Of a stretch of 20,296 bases of DNA, positions 8,137 to 15,250 are shown in pieces. Positions within the stretch are counted from its first letter, which is position 1. Each line of letters starts with the position of its first letter. The translations under genes and the position numbers were made by a program. The notes beneath the pieces were generated by a model that saw only the letters and a program-made list of their open reading frames with translations, did not search any database and had not been told where the DNA came from. The stretch is from assembly GCA_018651745.1 (NCBI GenBank), contig JABIDL010000015.1:1-20296 (forward strand), written 5' to 3'. Source of the stretch: Candidatus Neomarinimicrobiota bacterium. GTDB lineage: Bacteria > Fidelibacterota > Marinisomatia > Marinisomatales > TCS55.

Positions 8137-8871
8137 TCATATGATGGAGCTTTGTTCTATATGTTGAATTTCTTGTTCAAGTTTCCGTTTCTTTTCTTCG
8201 AAATATTCATCCCAATCGTCCAGAAGAACAACTTGAATAAATGCTTGTGAATCTTTCAATTCTTTTAAATCAGATTTAACGATATTCAATTGTGATTTAA
8301 GCCTGACAATTTCCATCTGTATTTTTTTCATGTCTTGGCTCGTTGGTGAAGATACATTTATCTGTTTTTCGTTCTCTAATGATTCCCATATCTCCCGAAC
8401 GCGATTTAAATCATTCTGGTTATAAGCCGATTTAAGCTCATGAAAAGCCGCACCCGCTTCGTCTTCTAAATCATCTTCCACCATATCCGGATGACAACAT
8501 TTACTTGCTTTTCTGAAAAGGTCTTTTAATTCCGTCTGTTCATCGTCCGATAAGTTCCATTGAGACTCTATTTGCGCCGCATCAAATATTTTCTGATAAT
8601 CATGGAATGCTTTTCCGGCTTTATCATAAGCATGTTTCCATTCAAAATCTGTATCAGCTTTTTTCTTTAATTTATCTTTCCGCAGGGTGAGTAATTGAAT
8701 GATAAGTCGACCGCATTCCTGTTGATGGCGAATATTGAAATCGTGAATAAGCTTATCTAATTCAGTTTTTTCACTCTCTCTTTCCCCTAATTCTTCCCGA
8801 AGATATTCAATTTCTTTTAACCCGGATTTGATTTCAGGATTTTGCACATGAATAAGTGTGTCAGTATTCAT
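8137..8871 (-). CDS. Coiled-coil protein with J-domain-like HPD motif
   Basis: This is a 244-residue soluble protein. Residues 15-75 and 180-240 are rich in charged heptads and look like coiled coils. Between them, residues about 105-170 resemble a J domain: a helix, LKDLFRKASKCC, then His127-Pro128-Asp129, then AAFHELKSAYNQNDLNRVREIW. The HPD tripeptide is the DnaK-stimulating signature of J proteins. It is not a canonical DnaJ, since it has no N-terminal J domain, zinc finger or DnaJ C-terminal domain. A chaperone-recruiting role in maturing a neighbouring protein is inference. No strong ribosome binding site is visible. It lies between the radical SAM and TPR genes on the same strand. Confidence 0.75.
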   Translation of the reverse strand: MNTDTLIHVQNPEIKSGLKEIEYLREELGERESEKTELDKLIHDFNIRHQQECGRLIIQLLTLRKDKLKKKADTDFEWKHAYDKAGKAFHDYQKIFDAAQIESQWNLSDDEQTELKDLFRKASKCCHPDMVEDDLEDEAGAAFHELKSAYNQNDLNRVREIWESLENEKQINVSSPTSQDMKKIQMEIVRLKSQLNIVKSDLKELKDSQAFIQVVLLDDWDEYFEEKKRKLEQEIQHIEQSSII

Positions 8872-8902
8872 TTTGATCGTTTAGTCGGATTAATATATAA
8901 CT

Positions 8903-8928
8903 GCCACGAAGTCTCAAAGACACAAAGG
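8903..8928 (+). repeat. Family A repeat, forward copy
   Basis: This reads GCCACGAAGTCTCAAAGACA and forms an inverted pair with 8953-8979 in the spacer between the radical SAM and J-domain-like genes. Confidence 0.8.
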
Positions 8929-8941
8929 ATTATTAATTTAT

Positions 8942-10054
8942 TCAAATTTTTTCTTCGACCCCTTGTGCCTTTGTTGCTATTTTAATTTCATTAACTCTTT
9001 TATGAATTTCAGGAAGATGTTTTACACCATTTTCATAATCTACCAATCGATTGATAAGATAAAATAAATACATACTTGTAAGCCAATTGGTGAATTCCTG
9101 TTTTGATCTCAAATGTTTTTTCATATTCAGCATCACCCAAGAAAAATGCTGCCATACATCCAGGCAGGATTCACATGAACGATCAATGCCAGTGCAACAT
9201 CGTCTTGTTGTTTTGAAATCAGAATTATACGCTCGAAAATGGGGACTGTATGGATTCCCATTTTTCATTCGATCTGCATATTCCGGTAGATTTGTGCTGA
9301 CGGTTGTGCATACATCATATCCCCATTGTTGACCATACAGTTCACCGGTGGAAATCACGTTAGTTAAATAGGATGATAAATAAATAAAATTCGGATAGCG
9401 CTGAATCACTTTATCAATTTCTTCTCTTACATTGTCAAATCCTTGACGATGATCCAAAGCACCACCCAGATTGTCTATATCACTGTAAAAATTAAACAAC
9501 ACTCTATTTCCATTCGCCACGCACTCATCCACCACCGATGCGATTTCGTGGGCATTTCCCGCAGAAACAGTATAATACCAAAAAGCTCGTGAATCATTTT
9601 TATAATTATCTAATGCAATGGAAAACAAATCACGCTTACCCTTATTTCGCAATTGTGAATCCGTTTCATGATTTCCCCAAATAGACACACCAATAGGCAT
9701 ATTTTCAAATCCATCTATTGGAATTGGAATGATGCCATTTGTAGATACATTCATTTTGAAATTGTCATAAATCTTTTTGAGTCTATCCAATCTTAAGCTG
9801 GGTTCACCCCCAACAATGGTCACAAAATTCGTCCCCCGTTCCAATTCTTTTTCAATAAATGAATCAAATTGGCTTTCGTCTGAAGGCGTTTTTACTTTAT
9901 CCATTTCTTCAGAAAAATAATAACATCCCGCACATCGGATATTGCACTCGTCCGTTAAATCCAATGAGATAGATTTCATAGCTCCTGCTTGTCGAATCTC
10001 TTTATACAGCCGATTCAAAAACGGGTCTTGAAGGTAAGGTTTTAACGAATTCAT
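8942..10054 (-). CDS. Radical SAM protein with C-terminal cysteine cluster, function unknown
   Basis: This is a 370-residue radical SAM enzyme. Cys37, Cys41 and Cys44 (CNIRCAGC) bind the SAM [4Fe-4S] cluster, and Gly-Gly-Glu-Pro at 82-85 is the SAM-binding motif. Cys286, Cys287, Cys294 and Cys297 (RRCCTGIDRSCESC) could bind an auxiliary cluster as in SPASM or twitch domains, followed by a helical tail. It differs from the LipS-like pair downstream of 13861 and from classical LipA. A peptide- or protein-modifying role is possible because the J-domain-like, TPR and 43-residue genes follow it, but nothing shows the substrate. The last 11 residues (ATKAQGVEEKI) are encoded by a family A repeat, so the native C-terminus was probably replaced. 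Confidence 0.85.
   Translation of the reverse strand: MNSLKPYLQDPFLNRLYKEIRQAGAMKSISLDLTDECNIRCAGCYYFSEEMDKVKTPSDESQFDSFIEKELERGTNFVTIVGGEPSLRLDRLKKIYDNFKMNVSTNGIIPIPIDGFENMPIGVSIWGNHETDSQLRNKGKRDLFSIALDNYKNDSRAFWYYTVSAGNAHEIASVVDECVANGNRVLFNFYSDIDNLGGALDHRQGFDNVREEIDKVIQRYPNFIYLSSYLTNVISTGELYGQQWGYDVCTTVSTNLPEYADRMKNGNPYSPHFRAYNSDFKTTRRCCTGIDRSCESCLDVWQHFSWVMLNMKKHLRSKQEFTNWLTSMYLFYLINRLVDYENGVKHLPEIHKRVNEIKIATKAQGVEEKI
8953..8979 (-). repeat. Family A repeat, inverted copy inside the 3' end of the radical SAM gene
   Basis: On the minus strand this reads TAGCAACAAAGGCACAAGGG, a diverged family A unit. It encodes the last residues of the radical SAM protein and pairs with 8903-8928. Confidence 0.65.
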
Positions 10055-10070
10055 TTAAAAACTTTCATAG

Positions 10071-10096
10071 ACAGGATAACAGGATTTACAAGATGG
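10071..10096 (+). repeat. Family B repeat, forward copy
   Basis: This is a copy of the ACAGGATAACAGGATTTACA unit upstream of the radical SAM gene. It forms an inverted pair with 10121-10147 around a short AT-rich loop. Confidence 0.8.
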
Positions 10097-10120
10097 TAAA
10101 AAAATATTCTTTTTATGTTT

Positions 10121-10147
10121 TTTCCTGTTCATCCAGTTAATTCCGTC
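10121..10147 (-). repeat. Family B repeat, inverted copy supplying a stop codon
   Basis: On the minus strand this reads GACGGAATTAACTGGATGAA. The TGA stop of the preceding ligase gene (10146-10148) overlaps its first bases. Confidence 0.75.
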
Positions 10148-11114
10148 AATTTATATATTGTTTCCCAGGCAATTTATTTTCCAATTCGGAATTTCCATTA
10201 TCCAATTTTGCAGAATAAATTTTTCCATCTTCCACTCTGAAATTTCCCATTACTTTTTCCCCAGCTATATCAATTTCATCATAATGAATAAATACATTTC
10301 GGGCAATTTTTAATGGTTTTCGTTTGGATGAGCCATTCCCATCATCTATGGAATTCAAAAATGATTCTGACCGTAAAACTGCGCCGACTTGTCCCGCTCT
10401 CTCAATTTCATCAATGGTCATGCCGCCAGGATTTAGCTTCCTGCCTAAATGTATTTCATATTCGTCTATCAATTGATCTGCCAGTTTATCCATTTTGACC
10501 ATAGAACCAATGTCATCCAGCGTAATAATATGGTCTTTCATGGCTTCTTTGGCTAATGCGCGAAAGGATTCATTTGGAACACTCCACACGGATGCCATCG
10601 TGTCGAAATCAAAATCAAAAAGAATATTTCCCACCACAATGCTCGCTTCGCCTATTTGACCACCACCGATTCCAGCAACTCGTTTTCCATTCATTTCTAC
10701 TTCATGGCTTCCCACTAATTCTGCCTTTACATCAAAAAAATGTTTTAATGTATTCACGACAGGTGTTAGCATCATTTCATAAACTTTATTCGAATTTGCG
10801 GGCACACGACTTTTATGAAAAACGCATTGATAGAACAATTGGCTTGAGTCCAGATAAGTTCCACCACCGCCAACCTTCCTGCGTAAAATGGGAATCTCTT
10901 TCTCACCACAAACCTTTCGGTCAAATGTTTCATTTAACTTCTGATGATAACCTAAACAAACATAGGCGTCGGACGGTTGAGAAATGATGATGGTGTCCGG
11001 TGTATCTTCAGTCATGAGCTCTGCAACAGTGTGATACACCGCCTGCGTTTGCCATCCGGGAATCCGCCCCATGTGGATTAATCGTATAAATTTTTCGTTC
11101 ATATTTTTATTCAT
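10146..11114 (-). CDS. Lipoate-protein ligase with LplB-like tail (sLpl(AB)-like)
   Basis: This 322-residue protein is of the lipoate/biotin ligase fold. RRKVGGGGTYLD (78-89) is the RRxxGGG lipoyl-AMP-binding motif, and MNGKRVAGIGGG (141-152) aligns with the substrate loop that carries the catalytic lysine of LplA. There the position before V-A-G is Arg145, not Lys, as far as hand alignment allows. Residues about 225-322 resemble the LplB/accessory domain. Such fused ligases serve LbpA carriers in sulfur-oxidation loci together with LipS1 and LipS2, both encoded just upstream. A GGGGGA from repeat C precedes the start. Met5 is a weaker alternative. With Arg145 it may act as an octanoyl/lipoyl transferase or be non-catalytic. 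Confidence 0.85.
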   Translation of the reverse strand: MNKNMNEKFIRLIHMGRIPGWQTQAVYHTVAELMTEDTPDTIIISQPSDAYVCLGYHQKLNETFDRKVCGEKEIPILRRKVGGGGTYLDSSQLFYQCVFHKSRVPANSNKVYEMMLTPVVNTLKHFFDVKAELVGSHEVEMNGKRVAGIGGGQIGEASIVVGNILFDFDFDTMASVWSVPNESFRALAKEAMKDHIITLDDIGSMVKMDKLADQLIDEYEIHLGRKLNPGGMTIDEIERAGQVGAVLRSESFLNSIDDGNGSSKRKPLKIARNVFIHYDEIDIAGEKVMGNFRVEDGKIYSAKLDNGNSELENKLPGKQYIN

Positions 11115-11117
11115 TCC

Positions 11118-11155
11118 AAATCCCCCTATTTCCCCCTTTTCTAAAAGGGGGACTT
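11118..11155 (-). repeat. Family C hairpin repeat, left copy
   Basis: This carries a perfect 10-base stem, TCCCCCTTTT-ct-AAAAGGGGGA (11131-11152), flanked by TCCCCCTATT. It is the inverted counterpart of 11556-11586, and the two enclose the DUF559 gene. Its GGGGGA lies close upstream of the ligase start at 11114. Confidence 0.85.
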
Positions 11156-11174
11156 AAAAAGGTATATCTCAAAT

Positions 11175-11543
11175 TCATTTTTGTAATAGTTTCTTTCTTA
11201 TCCAATTTTCAATATCTTGAAGGACATATTCTAATCCCTGTTTAACTTGATTATCATCAAATCGAATCACTGTAAGACCAAGTGATTCAAGAAAATCTGT
11301 TCGCCTTTGATCTTCATTTTCTCGATCATTATGACTCTCACCATCAATTTCTATCACCAATTTTAACTTTGGGCAATAAAAGTCTACAATAAATTCACCA
11401 ATAGGTCTTTGACGATTAAATTGAAACCCCATCATTTGTTTTTGTTTTAATTGATTCCATAATAATACTTCTGACAATGTAGAATTATTCCGAAGATTTC
11501 TTGATAATTGCTTTAATTTTGGATTATAATAAATTTTAGCCAT
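11175..11543 (-). CDS. DUF559 (Vsr-like) endonuclease-domain protein
   Basis: This 122-residue protein is the usual length for DUF559, a Vsr-type PD-(D/E)XK superfamily. Asp54 in FIVDFYCP, Glu65-Ile-Asp67 in VIEIDGESH, and His71 form the expected active-site cluster, and FNRQRPIG lies before it. The C-terminal half (LGLTVIRFDDNQV) completes the fold. Genes of this family are often found singly without clear partners, and their role is not established. Here it splits the lipS1-like gene from a ligase gene and sits between two inverted family C hairpins, which argues that it arrived as a passenger. No good ribosome binding site is visible. Confidence 0.88.
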   Translation of the reverse strand: MAKIYYNPKLKQLSRNLRNNSTLSEVLLWNQLKQKQMMGFQFNRQRPIGEFIVDFYCPKLKLVIEIDGESHNDRENEDQRRTDFLESLGLTVIRFDDNQVKQGLEYVLQDIENWIRKKLLQK

Positions 11544-11555
11544 GCAACCAAATAG

Positions 11556-11586
11556 TCCCCCTTTCTAAAGGGGGATTTAGGGGGTT
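11556..11586 (+). repeat. Family C hairpin repeat, right copy
   Basis: A 9-base stem, TCCCCCTTT-ct-AAAGGGGGA (11556-11575), is followed by TTTAGGGGGTT. It is the same unit as 11118-11155 in the opposite orientation, just before the DUF559 start. Confidence 0.85.
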
Positions 11587-11613
11587 ATCAAAAAAAGATT
11601 GTGGCATTATTAT

Positions 11614-12705
11614 TTATGAAATACTTCCATTCAATTGCATTTGTTCTCGAATGACCGTTAATTCATCGCCAGTAGGTTTGAATGGATAATCCCGATATTC
11701 TTCCCCGGGACGATATGAACCATAAGGGCGATTGCAAGCCATTACCCCTTCTCGATCCGGACAGCCATTTGTCATAAACGGCAAACCTTCATTAATCGTA
11801 TTTTGGATCAATTCTTCTTCCGATTCGATGGATTTAATAAAGCCATTCGCATCAAATTGAAATACATCCTGATCCACATTTTTTTCTTCGATGAGATGTT
11901 TTGCCAACTGGACACGGCGATGGCGTTTTATCGGTTGGCGTGTTTGATCTTGTAAAGTGGTGCCAGGTTCAGGGTTAAACGAAAATAAATAACCCGCGAT
12001 TTCTTCAGATTTCAATCGATAAAACATATCTACCAAATCTCGATCTGTTTCTCCAAGCCCTACAATCAAATGACAATTCACATTCATAGGACCATAAATC
12101 TTCCGAGCCGCTCGAACCATTTCCCAATGGTATTCCCAATCATGGGGACCGCTGGCTTCTTTTCCACGGGTTTTAATAAATAATTCTTCGGTCACCGCAT
12201 CCAAGCCATATCCGATAATGTCTATGCCTTCTTCCTTCAATTGCTTCAAAAATGGCACATTCATTGTAGTGGCATTCACCAATCCGGATAAAGGAACATC
12301 TGGTGCAGCCGAATGAACTTTTCGCGTAATTTCAATCAAATCATTATTCGCCCGATGATCCTGCACTTGAGAAATACAGACGCGCCCAACCGTGCTTTCT
12401 GCTTCTTTTTCCGCAATCTTTTCGGCGATTAGATCTGTAGAAAACAAAGGCCAATCCACACGGATAAAACTATTTTCTTCAGCTAATCCAGGACGTTCTC
12501 TTGCTAATCCACAATAACTGCAATTAGCAAAACAGCCTTCCGGATAATTTTGAAGCAAATTGATACATCCACAGCCACAGCCGTGAATTCGACCCGGTTT
12601 AAGCCCCAATTCTATAGCAGCCGCCATACTAATCCGCACATAATCCGGACTAATATTTAACAATTCTGCTTGTTCTTGTGATGATAATTTTAATTGTTCG
12701 TTCAT
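11614..12705 (-). CDS. lipS1: Radical SAM lipoyl synthase component, LipS1-like
   Basis: This is a 363-residue radical SAM protein of the biotin/lipoyl synthase type. Cys58, Cys62 and Cys65 (CFANCSYC) bind the SAM cluster. An upstream HGCGCGC motif adds Cys43, Cys45 and Cys47, and a C-terminal NGCPDREGVMACNRPYG adds Cys315 and Cys324. Together these could hold the second, sacrificial [4Fe-4S] cluster that donates sulfur. In the LipS1/LipS2 pathway two such proteins jointly insert the two sulfurs into octanoyl groups, replacing single-chain LipA. The LipS2-like gene immediately upstream and the ligases and GcvH-like carrier nearby support this role. AAGGAAG precedes the ATG. The symbol rests on motifs and context; the 1/2 labels could be swapped. 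Confidence 0.75.
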   Translation of the reverse strand: MNEQLKLSSQEQAELLNISPDYVRISMAAAIELGLKPGRIHGCGCGCINLLQNYPEGCFANCSYCGLARERPGLAEENSFIRVDWPLFSTDLIAEKIAEKEAESTVGRVCISQVQDHRANNDLIEITRKVHSAAPDVPLSGLVNATTMNVPFLKQLKEEGIDIIGYGLDAVTEELFIKTRGKEASGPHDWEYHWEMVRAARKIYGPMNVNCHLIVGLGETDRDLVDMFYRLKSEEIAGYLFSFNPEPGTTLQDQTRQPIKRHRRVQLAKHLIEEKNVDQDVFQFDANGFIKSIESEEELIQNTINEGLPFMTNGCPDREGVMACNRPYGSYRPGEEYRDYPFKPTGDELTVIREQMQLNGSIS

Positions 12706-12719
12706 ATCTTCCTTTTTTT

Positions 12720-12746
12720 GACAGGATTAACGGGATTTACAAGATG
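12720..12746 (+). repeat. Family B repeat, forward copy
   Basis: This reads GACAGGATTAACGGGATTTA, just upstream of the lipS1-like start. It forms an inverted pair with 12818-12845. Confidence 0.85.
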
Positions 12747-12817
12747 TCTAAAAAGAAATGTCATTTTCTTTATGACCATTCTATTCTAATCCCAAGTCTG
12801 TTTTTTTAAACTATTTT

Positions 12818-12845
12818 AATCCTGTTTTATCCTGTTATCCTGTCC
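12818..12845 (-). repeat. Family B repeat, inverted copy
   Basis: On the minus strand this reads GGACAGGATAACAGGATAAA, directly after the lipS2-like stop codon. Its partner is 12720-12746. Confidence 0.85.
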
Positions 12846-12853
12846 ATATTTAT

Positions 12854-13861
12854 TTACCAAGTAACGCCACAGCAGGCATTAATAAATGATGGTTCTAATC
12901 CTTTTTCTTTCGCATATCCCACGATGCCTTCTGATGGAAATGCAATTCCGTTCAATCCGGCATTTATGGCGGATTTATCGATGTCAATTTTCATATTCCC
13001 TAATGGGCGGGCACATCCCAATAATATTGGCGTTGTTGGTAGCGATAATCTTGCTGTTTCAAAAAACTCACCAATTTCATCCATGGATGGGGGAACGACA
13101 CCTTCCATGCCCGTGCCTGTAAGCGGTAATAAAATCACCAGCACTAAAATCTTCGGTGGAACCTTTTTGATTATATCCAAAGCTGCCCATTCACCATTCA
13201 TTTTCCCGAAATAATGTCCCAAAACAATGTGGGGAATGGCAGGAATTTTGTGGTGTTGTAATCGCGCCAACACCGCTTCGTAATCAGACGGTGATGCATC
13301 TAAATGATAGACATCAGAAATGGTTTCCTGGTCGCCAATAATATCCAGCATTACACCATCCACGCCCACATCTGCCAATGCTTTACACGTTTCTTCGTTT
13401 GGCAAGCCGGGATGAACCCGAATTACCATTCCCAATTCACTGCGAATGCGTTTCATATCGTCTATATGCTGAAGTAATGGCACTTGATTTTTAATATTAC
13501 TTCCACCGGAAACTAAAATTCCTTTTGCACCTTTATTCTTTAAATCCTTTGCCATATCAAACAGGCTCCCGCCAAATGAAGGTAAATCCAACATATTGTC
13601 CAACATTTTGGTATTACAGTGTTCGCAACTCAGCGCACATTTATTTCCCGTAACGCTGATGGAAACAAACTCTTTCAAGGAACCGGAAAATTCAGATGTA
13701 GAATGTGGTTTTAGTCCGGGACCGTAAAAAGTAATCTCATTTGGAAAATTTTCTTTTCTTATTTCAAAAGGGGTCTGGACAGGATTAACTGGATGAACAG
13801 GATTTTCACCATTTAGATTATTGGATTGGTGGATTGGTGGATTGATGGTAGTGTTATTCAT
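12854..13861 (-). CDS. lipS2: Radical SAM lipoyl synthase component, LipS2-like
   Basis: This is a 335-residue radical SAM protein. Cys75, Cys79 and Cys82 (CALSCEHC) bind the SAM cluster. Cys283 in LGCARPLG and Cys330-Cys331 near the C-terminus (INACCGVTW) are candidate ligands for the sulfur-donating cluster. It is encoded just before the LipS1-like protein, and together they should convert octanoyl to lipoyl groups on the nearby carrier. The ATG overlaps the TGA of the preceding lipoprotein gene (ATGA), so translation is probably coupled. Residues 5-15 and 19-28 are encoded by a tandem octamer and a family B repeat, so the first 30 residues look acquired. No ATG, GTG or TTG lies between them and the conserved region beginning near residue 33. 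Confidence 0.75.
   Translation of the reverse strand: MNNTTINPPIHQSNNLNGENPVHPVNPVQTPFEIRKENFPNEITFYGPGLKPHSTSEFSGSLKEFVSISVTGNKCALSCEHCNTKMLDNMLDLPSFGGSLFDMAKDLKNKGAKGILVSGGSNIKNQVPLLQHIDDMKRIRSELGMVIRVHPGLPNEETCKALADVGVDGVMLDIIGDQETISDVYHLDASPSDYEAVLARLQHHKIPAIPHIVLGHYFGKMNGEWAALDIIKKVPPKILVLVILLPLTGTGMEGVVPPSMDEIGEFFETARLSLPTTPILLGCARPLGNMKIDIDKSAINAGLNGIAFPSEGIVGYAKEKGLEPSFINACCGVTW
13778..13806 (+). repeat. Family B repeat inside the lipS2-like gene
   Basis: This is a GACAGGATTAACTGGATGAA copy read antisense by the lipS2-like gene, where it encodes ENPVHPVNPVQ (about residues 19-28). No inverted partner is adjacent. Confidence 0.85.
13818..13848 (+). repeat. Tandem octamer repeat inside the lipS2-like gene
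   Basis: There are three consecutive copies of GGATTGGT (13823-13846, the last ending in AT) preceded by TTATT. On the coding strand they give INPPIHQSNN. A related CCAATAATCCAG string lies at 16657-16685. Confidence 0.75.
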
Positions 13862-14958
13862 TTCACTCTAATTTTTGTTTTCATAATTCTTGGTTTAGTT
13901 TTACTATAATCTTCGAAATAAATATGCTCTTTATCAAAACCTAACGGCCATCCAGGCAATTGTATTTCGCCATAGTATTTTTCCAAATCTTTGGAATAAA
14001 CCTGACACCAATATTCATTTTTCAGTTGATTTTCATTTTGCACGATAATTTCATCTGACCATGGATTTTTCATTTGAAAATTGTTTTTATAAATGGTCAA
14101 TATATAATTCTGATATTCAAAAATACGATGCATGGACGATTTACCATTCATCCATTCAAATAAATTTGACAAATCACCACGACAGAAATAATCTTCGGTA
14201 AATCCTTTTACGACAGGTGTAAAGTGAGTCCCCTTAACACCCGCCATTCCTTGAAAATCGAAATTTAAATTATATTTCCGGATGTAAGGTGAAATACCTA
14301 CAAATTGAAAAATCTTGTCATCAACAAAAATGGAACGGCTGTAATCTAATACTGAATAGCCATTGAGATATTCTTTTGGTAAAAAAGTCCCCTTTGAAAT
14401 TCTTTTCATCTTTGGGAATGTAAATGTATTTAACAATGATTTCTTTGTTACATCTGCACCCCAATATTCAAGACTATCCGAACCGGAAATAATAAATGTA
14501 GAATCGTTTACAAAATAAAAATTACTCCCTGTAATAACAAAATCATCATCAAAATCAGCCCAAACTCCCAGATATTTTCCGCGTTCATCGTATTCTGTAA
14601 TATTATGACTTGTGATATTTGGAATTAAGACATGGTCATTTTTTTGTATCAAAACATTTGTTATGCCATGTGTAGAAAATTCATTATGTATAGCGTGTAG
14701 CTTTTTGCCGAACTTATCAAAAACATGGACGGTTTCATTCGTATGATCAGCAATATAAATACGGTTATTTTTCCCAAAATGAAATGTTCTGAATTGTTGC
14801 TTTATCCATTTTGGTTCTTCAATTTTTGTGAATCCTATCTTCTCTAATAATATTTTATTATCATCAGAAATTTGTAAATATGATGCACAAGAAAAATTCA
14901 GAATTATCGCTATAAAAAGAAATGAGTATTTGAATCGTATTTTGACAATATGTTGCAT
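13858..14958 (-). CDS. Lipoprotein, propeller-like, paralogue of 15537-16598
   Basis: This is an exported lipoprotein of 366 residues from Met at 14958. That start gives a proper signal peptide ending in a lipobox-like LNFSCAS. A start 60 bases further up (15018) would add 20 residues overlapping the antitoxin promoter. The body has repeated strands of the kind seen in 6-bladed beta-propeller lipoproteins, for example NRIYIADHTNETVHVFDKFGKKLHAI. Its last 50 or so residues (YWCQVYSKDLEKYYGEIQLP onward) are nearly identical to the paralogue while the rest has diverged. Its TGA overlaps the ATG of the lipS2-like gene. The ligand and role are unknown. Being cell-envelope proteins, the pair are not obvious lipoate-assembly factors. 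Confidence 0.8.
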   Translation of the reverse strand: MQHIVKIRFKYSFLFIAIILNFSCASYLQISDDNKILLEKIGFTKIEEPKWIKQQFRTFHFGKNNRIYIADHTNETVHVFDKFGKKLHAIHNEFSTHGITNVLIQKNDHVLIPNITSHNITEYDERGKYLGVWADFDDDFVITGSNFYFVNDSTFIISGSDSLEYWGADVTKKSLLNTFTFPKMKRISKGTFLPKEYLNGYSVLDYSRSIFVDDKIFQFVGISPYIRKYNLNFDFQGMAGVKGTHFTPVVKGFTEDYFCRGDLSNLFEWMNGKSSMHRIFEYQNYILTIYKNNFQMKNPWSDEIIVQNENQLKNEYWCQVYSKDLEKYYGEIQLPGWPLGFDKEHIYFEDYSKTKPRIMKTKIRVK

Positions 14959-15016
14959 TGTGTTGCGTATTGTTACTATATGTAGTAATTTGTCCATATC
15001 AATAAAAGGATTAACC
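14942..15016 (+). promoter_or_regulatory. Probable promoter/operator of the toxin-antitoxin pair
   Basis: TTGACA at 14942-14947 is followed by AT-rich sequence without an ideally spaced -10 (TATTGT at 14968 or TACTAT at 14974). Two dyads lie here: ACAATA...TATTGT (outer ends 14945-14973) and ACTA-TATG-TAGT (14975-14986). Type II antitoxins often bind such sites. An AAAAGGA ribosome binding site is at 15004-15010. Confidence 0.35.
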
Positions 15017-15250
15017 ATGGGTCAACATGCCATCAGAATCGATTCTGAATTATTTAAAACAGCAAAATCTACTGCCGATGTAGAACATCGGTCTGTGCCG
15101 AAACAGATTGAATATTGGGCAAAAATCGGACGCATTTCTATCGAGAACCCTGATTTATCATACAAAATGATTCACGATATTTTGCTGGGACTGTCTCAAG
15201 CAGAAAATGGCGAAACGGAAGACTACAATTTTGGCTCGTTCGAAGATTAA
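15017..15250 (+). CDS. ParD-like antitoxin
   Basis: This is a 77-residue protein of the ParD-like antitoxin family. The N-terminus (MGQHAIRIDSELFKTAKSTA) forms the ribbon-helix-helix start, and RSVPKQIEYWAKIGR is the family signature. The C-terminal half (about 45-77) is acidic and should wrap the toxin. ATG at 15017 was chosen because AAAAGGA precedes it and conservation begins there; an upstream in-frame extension to 14828 runs antisense through the lipoprotein gene. Its 3' end overlaps the toxin gene by 44 bases. It is probably an autorepressor with the toxin. It is one of only two clear plus-strand genes here. Confidence 0.85.
   Translation: MGQHAIRIDSELFKTAKSTADVEHRSVPKQIEYWAKIGRISIENPDLSYKMIHDILLGLSQAENGETEDYNFGSFED

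Noticed and set aside
10556-10987. Plus-strand open frame of 143 residues
   Set aside because: It lies wholly antisense to a well-supported ligase gene, has no ribosome binding site and shows no recognisable protein features.
12720-12845. CRISPR-like repeats in the spacer
   Set aside because: The units are a single inverted pair, not regularly spaced direct repeats with spacers.
14828-15016. N-terminal extension of the antitoxin
   Set aside because: Family homology begins at the ATG at 15017, which has its own ribosome binding site; the extension is antisense to the lipoprotein gene.
14959-15018. Upstream start for the lipoprotein
   Set aside because: It would put 20 residues before the signal peptide and overlap the antitoxin start region.
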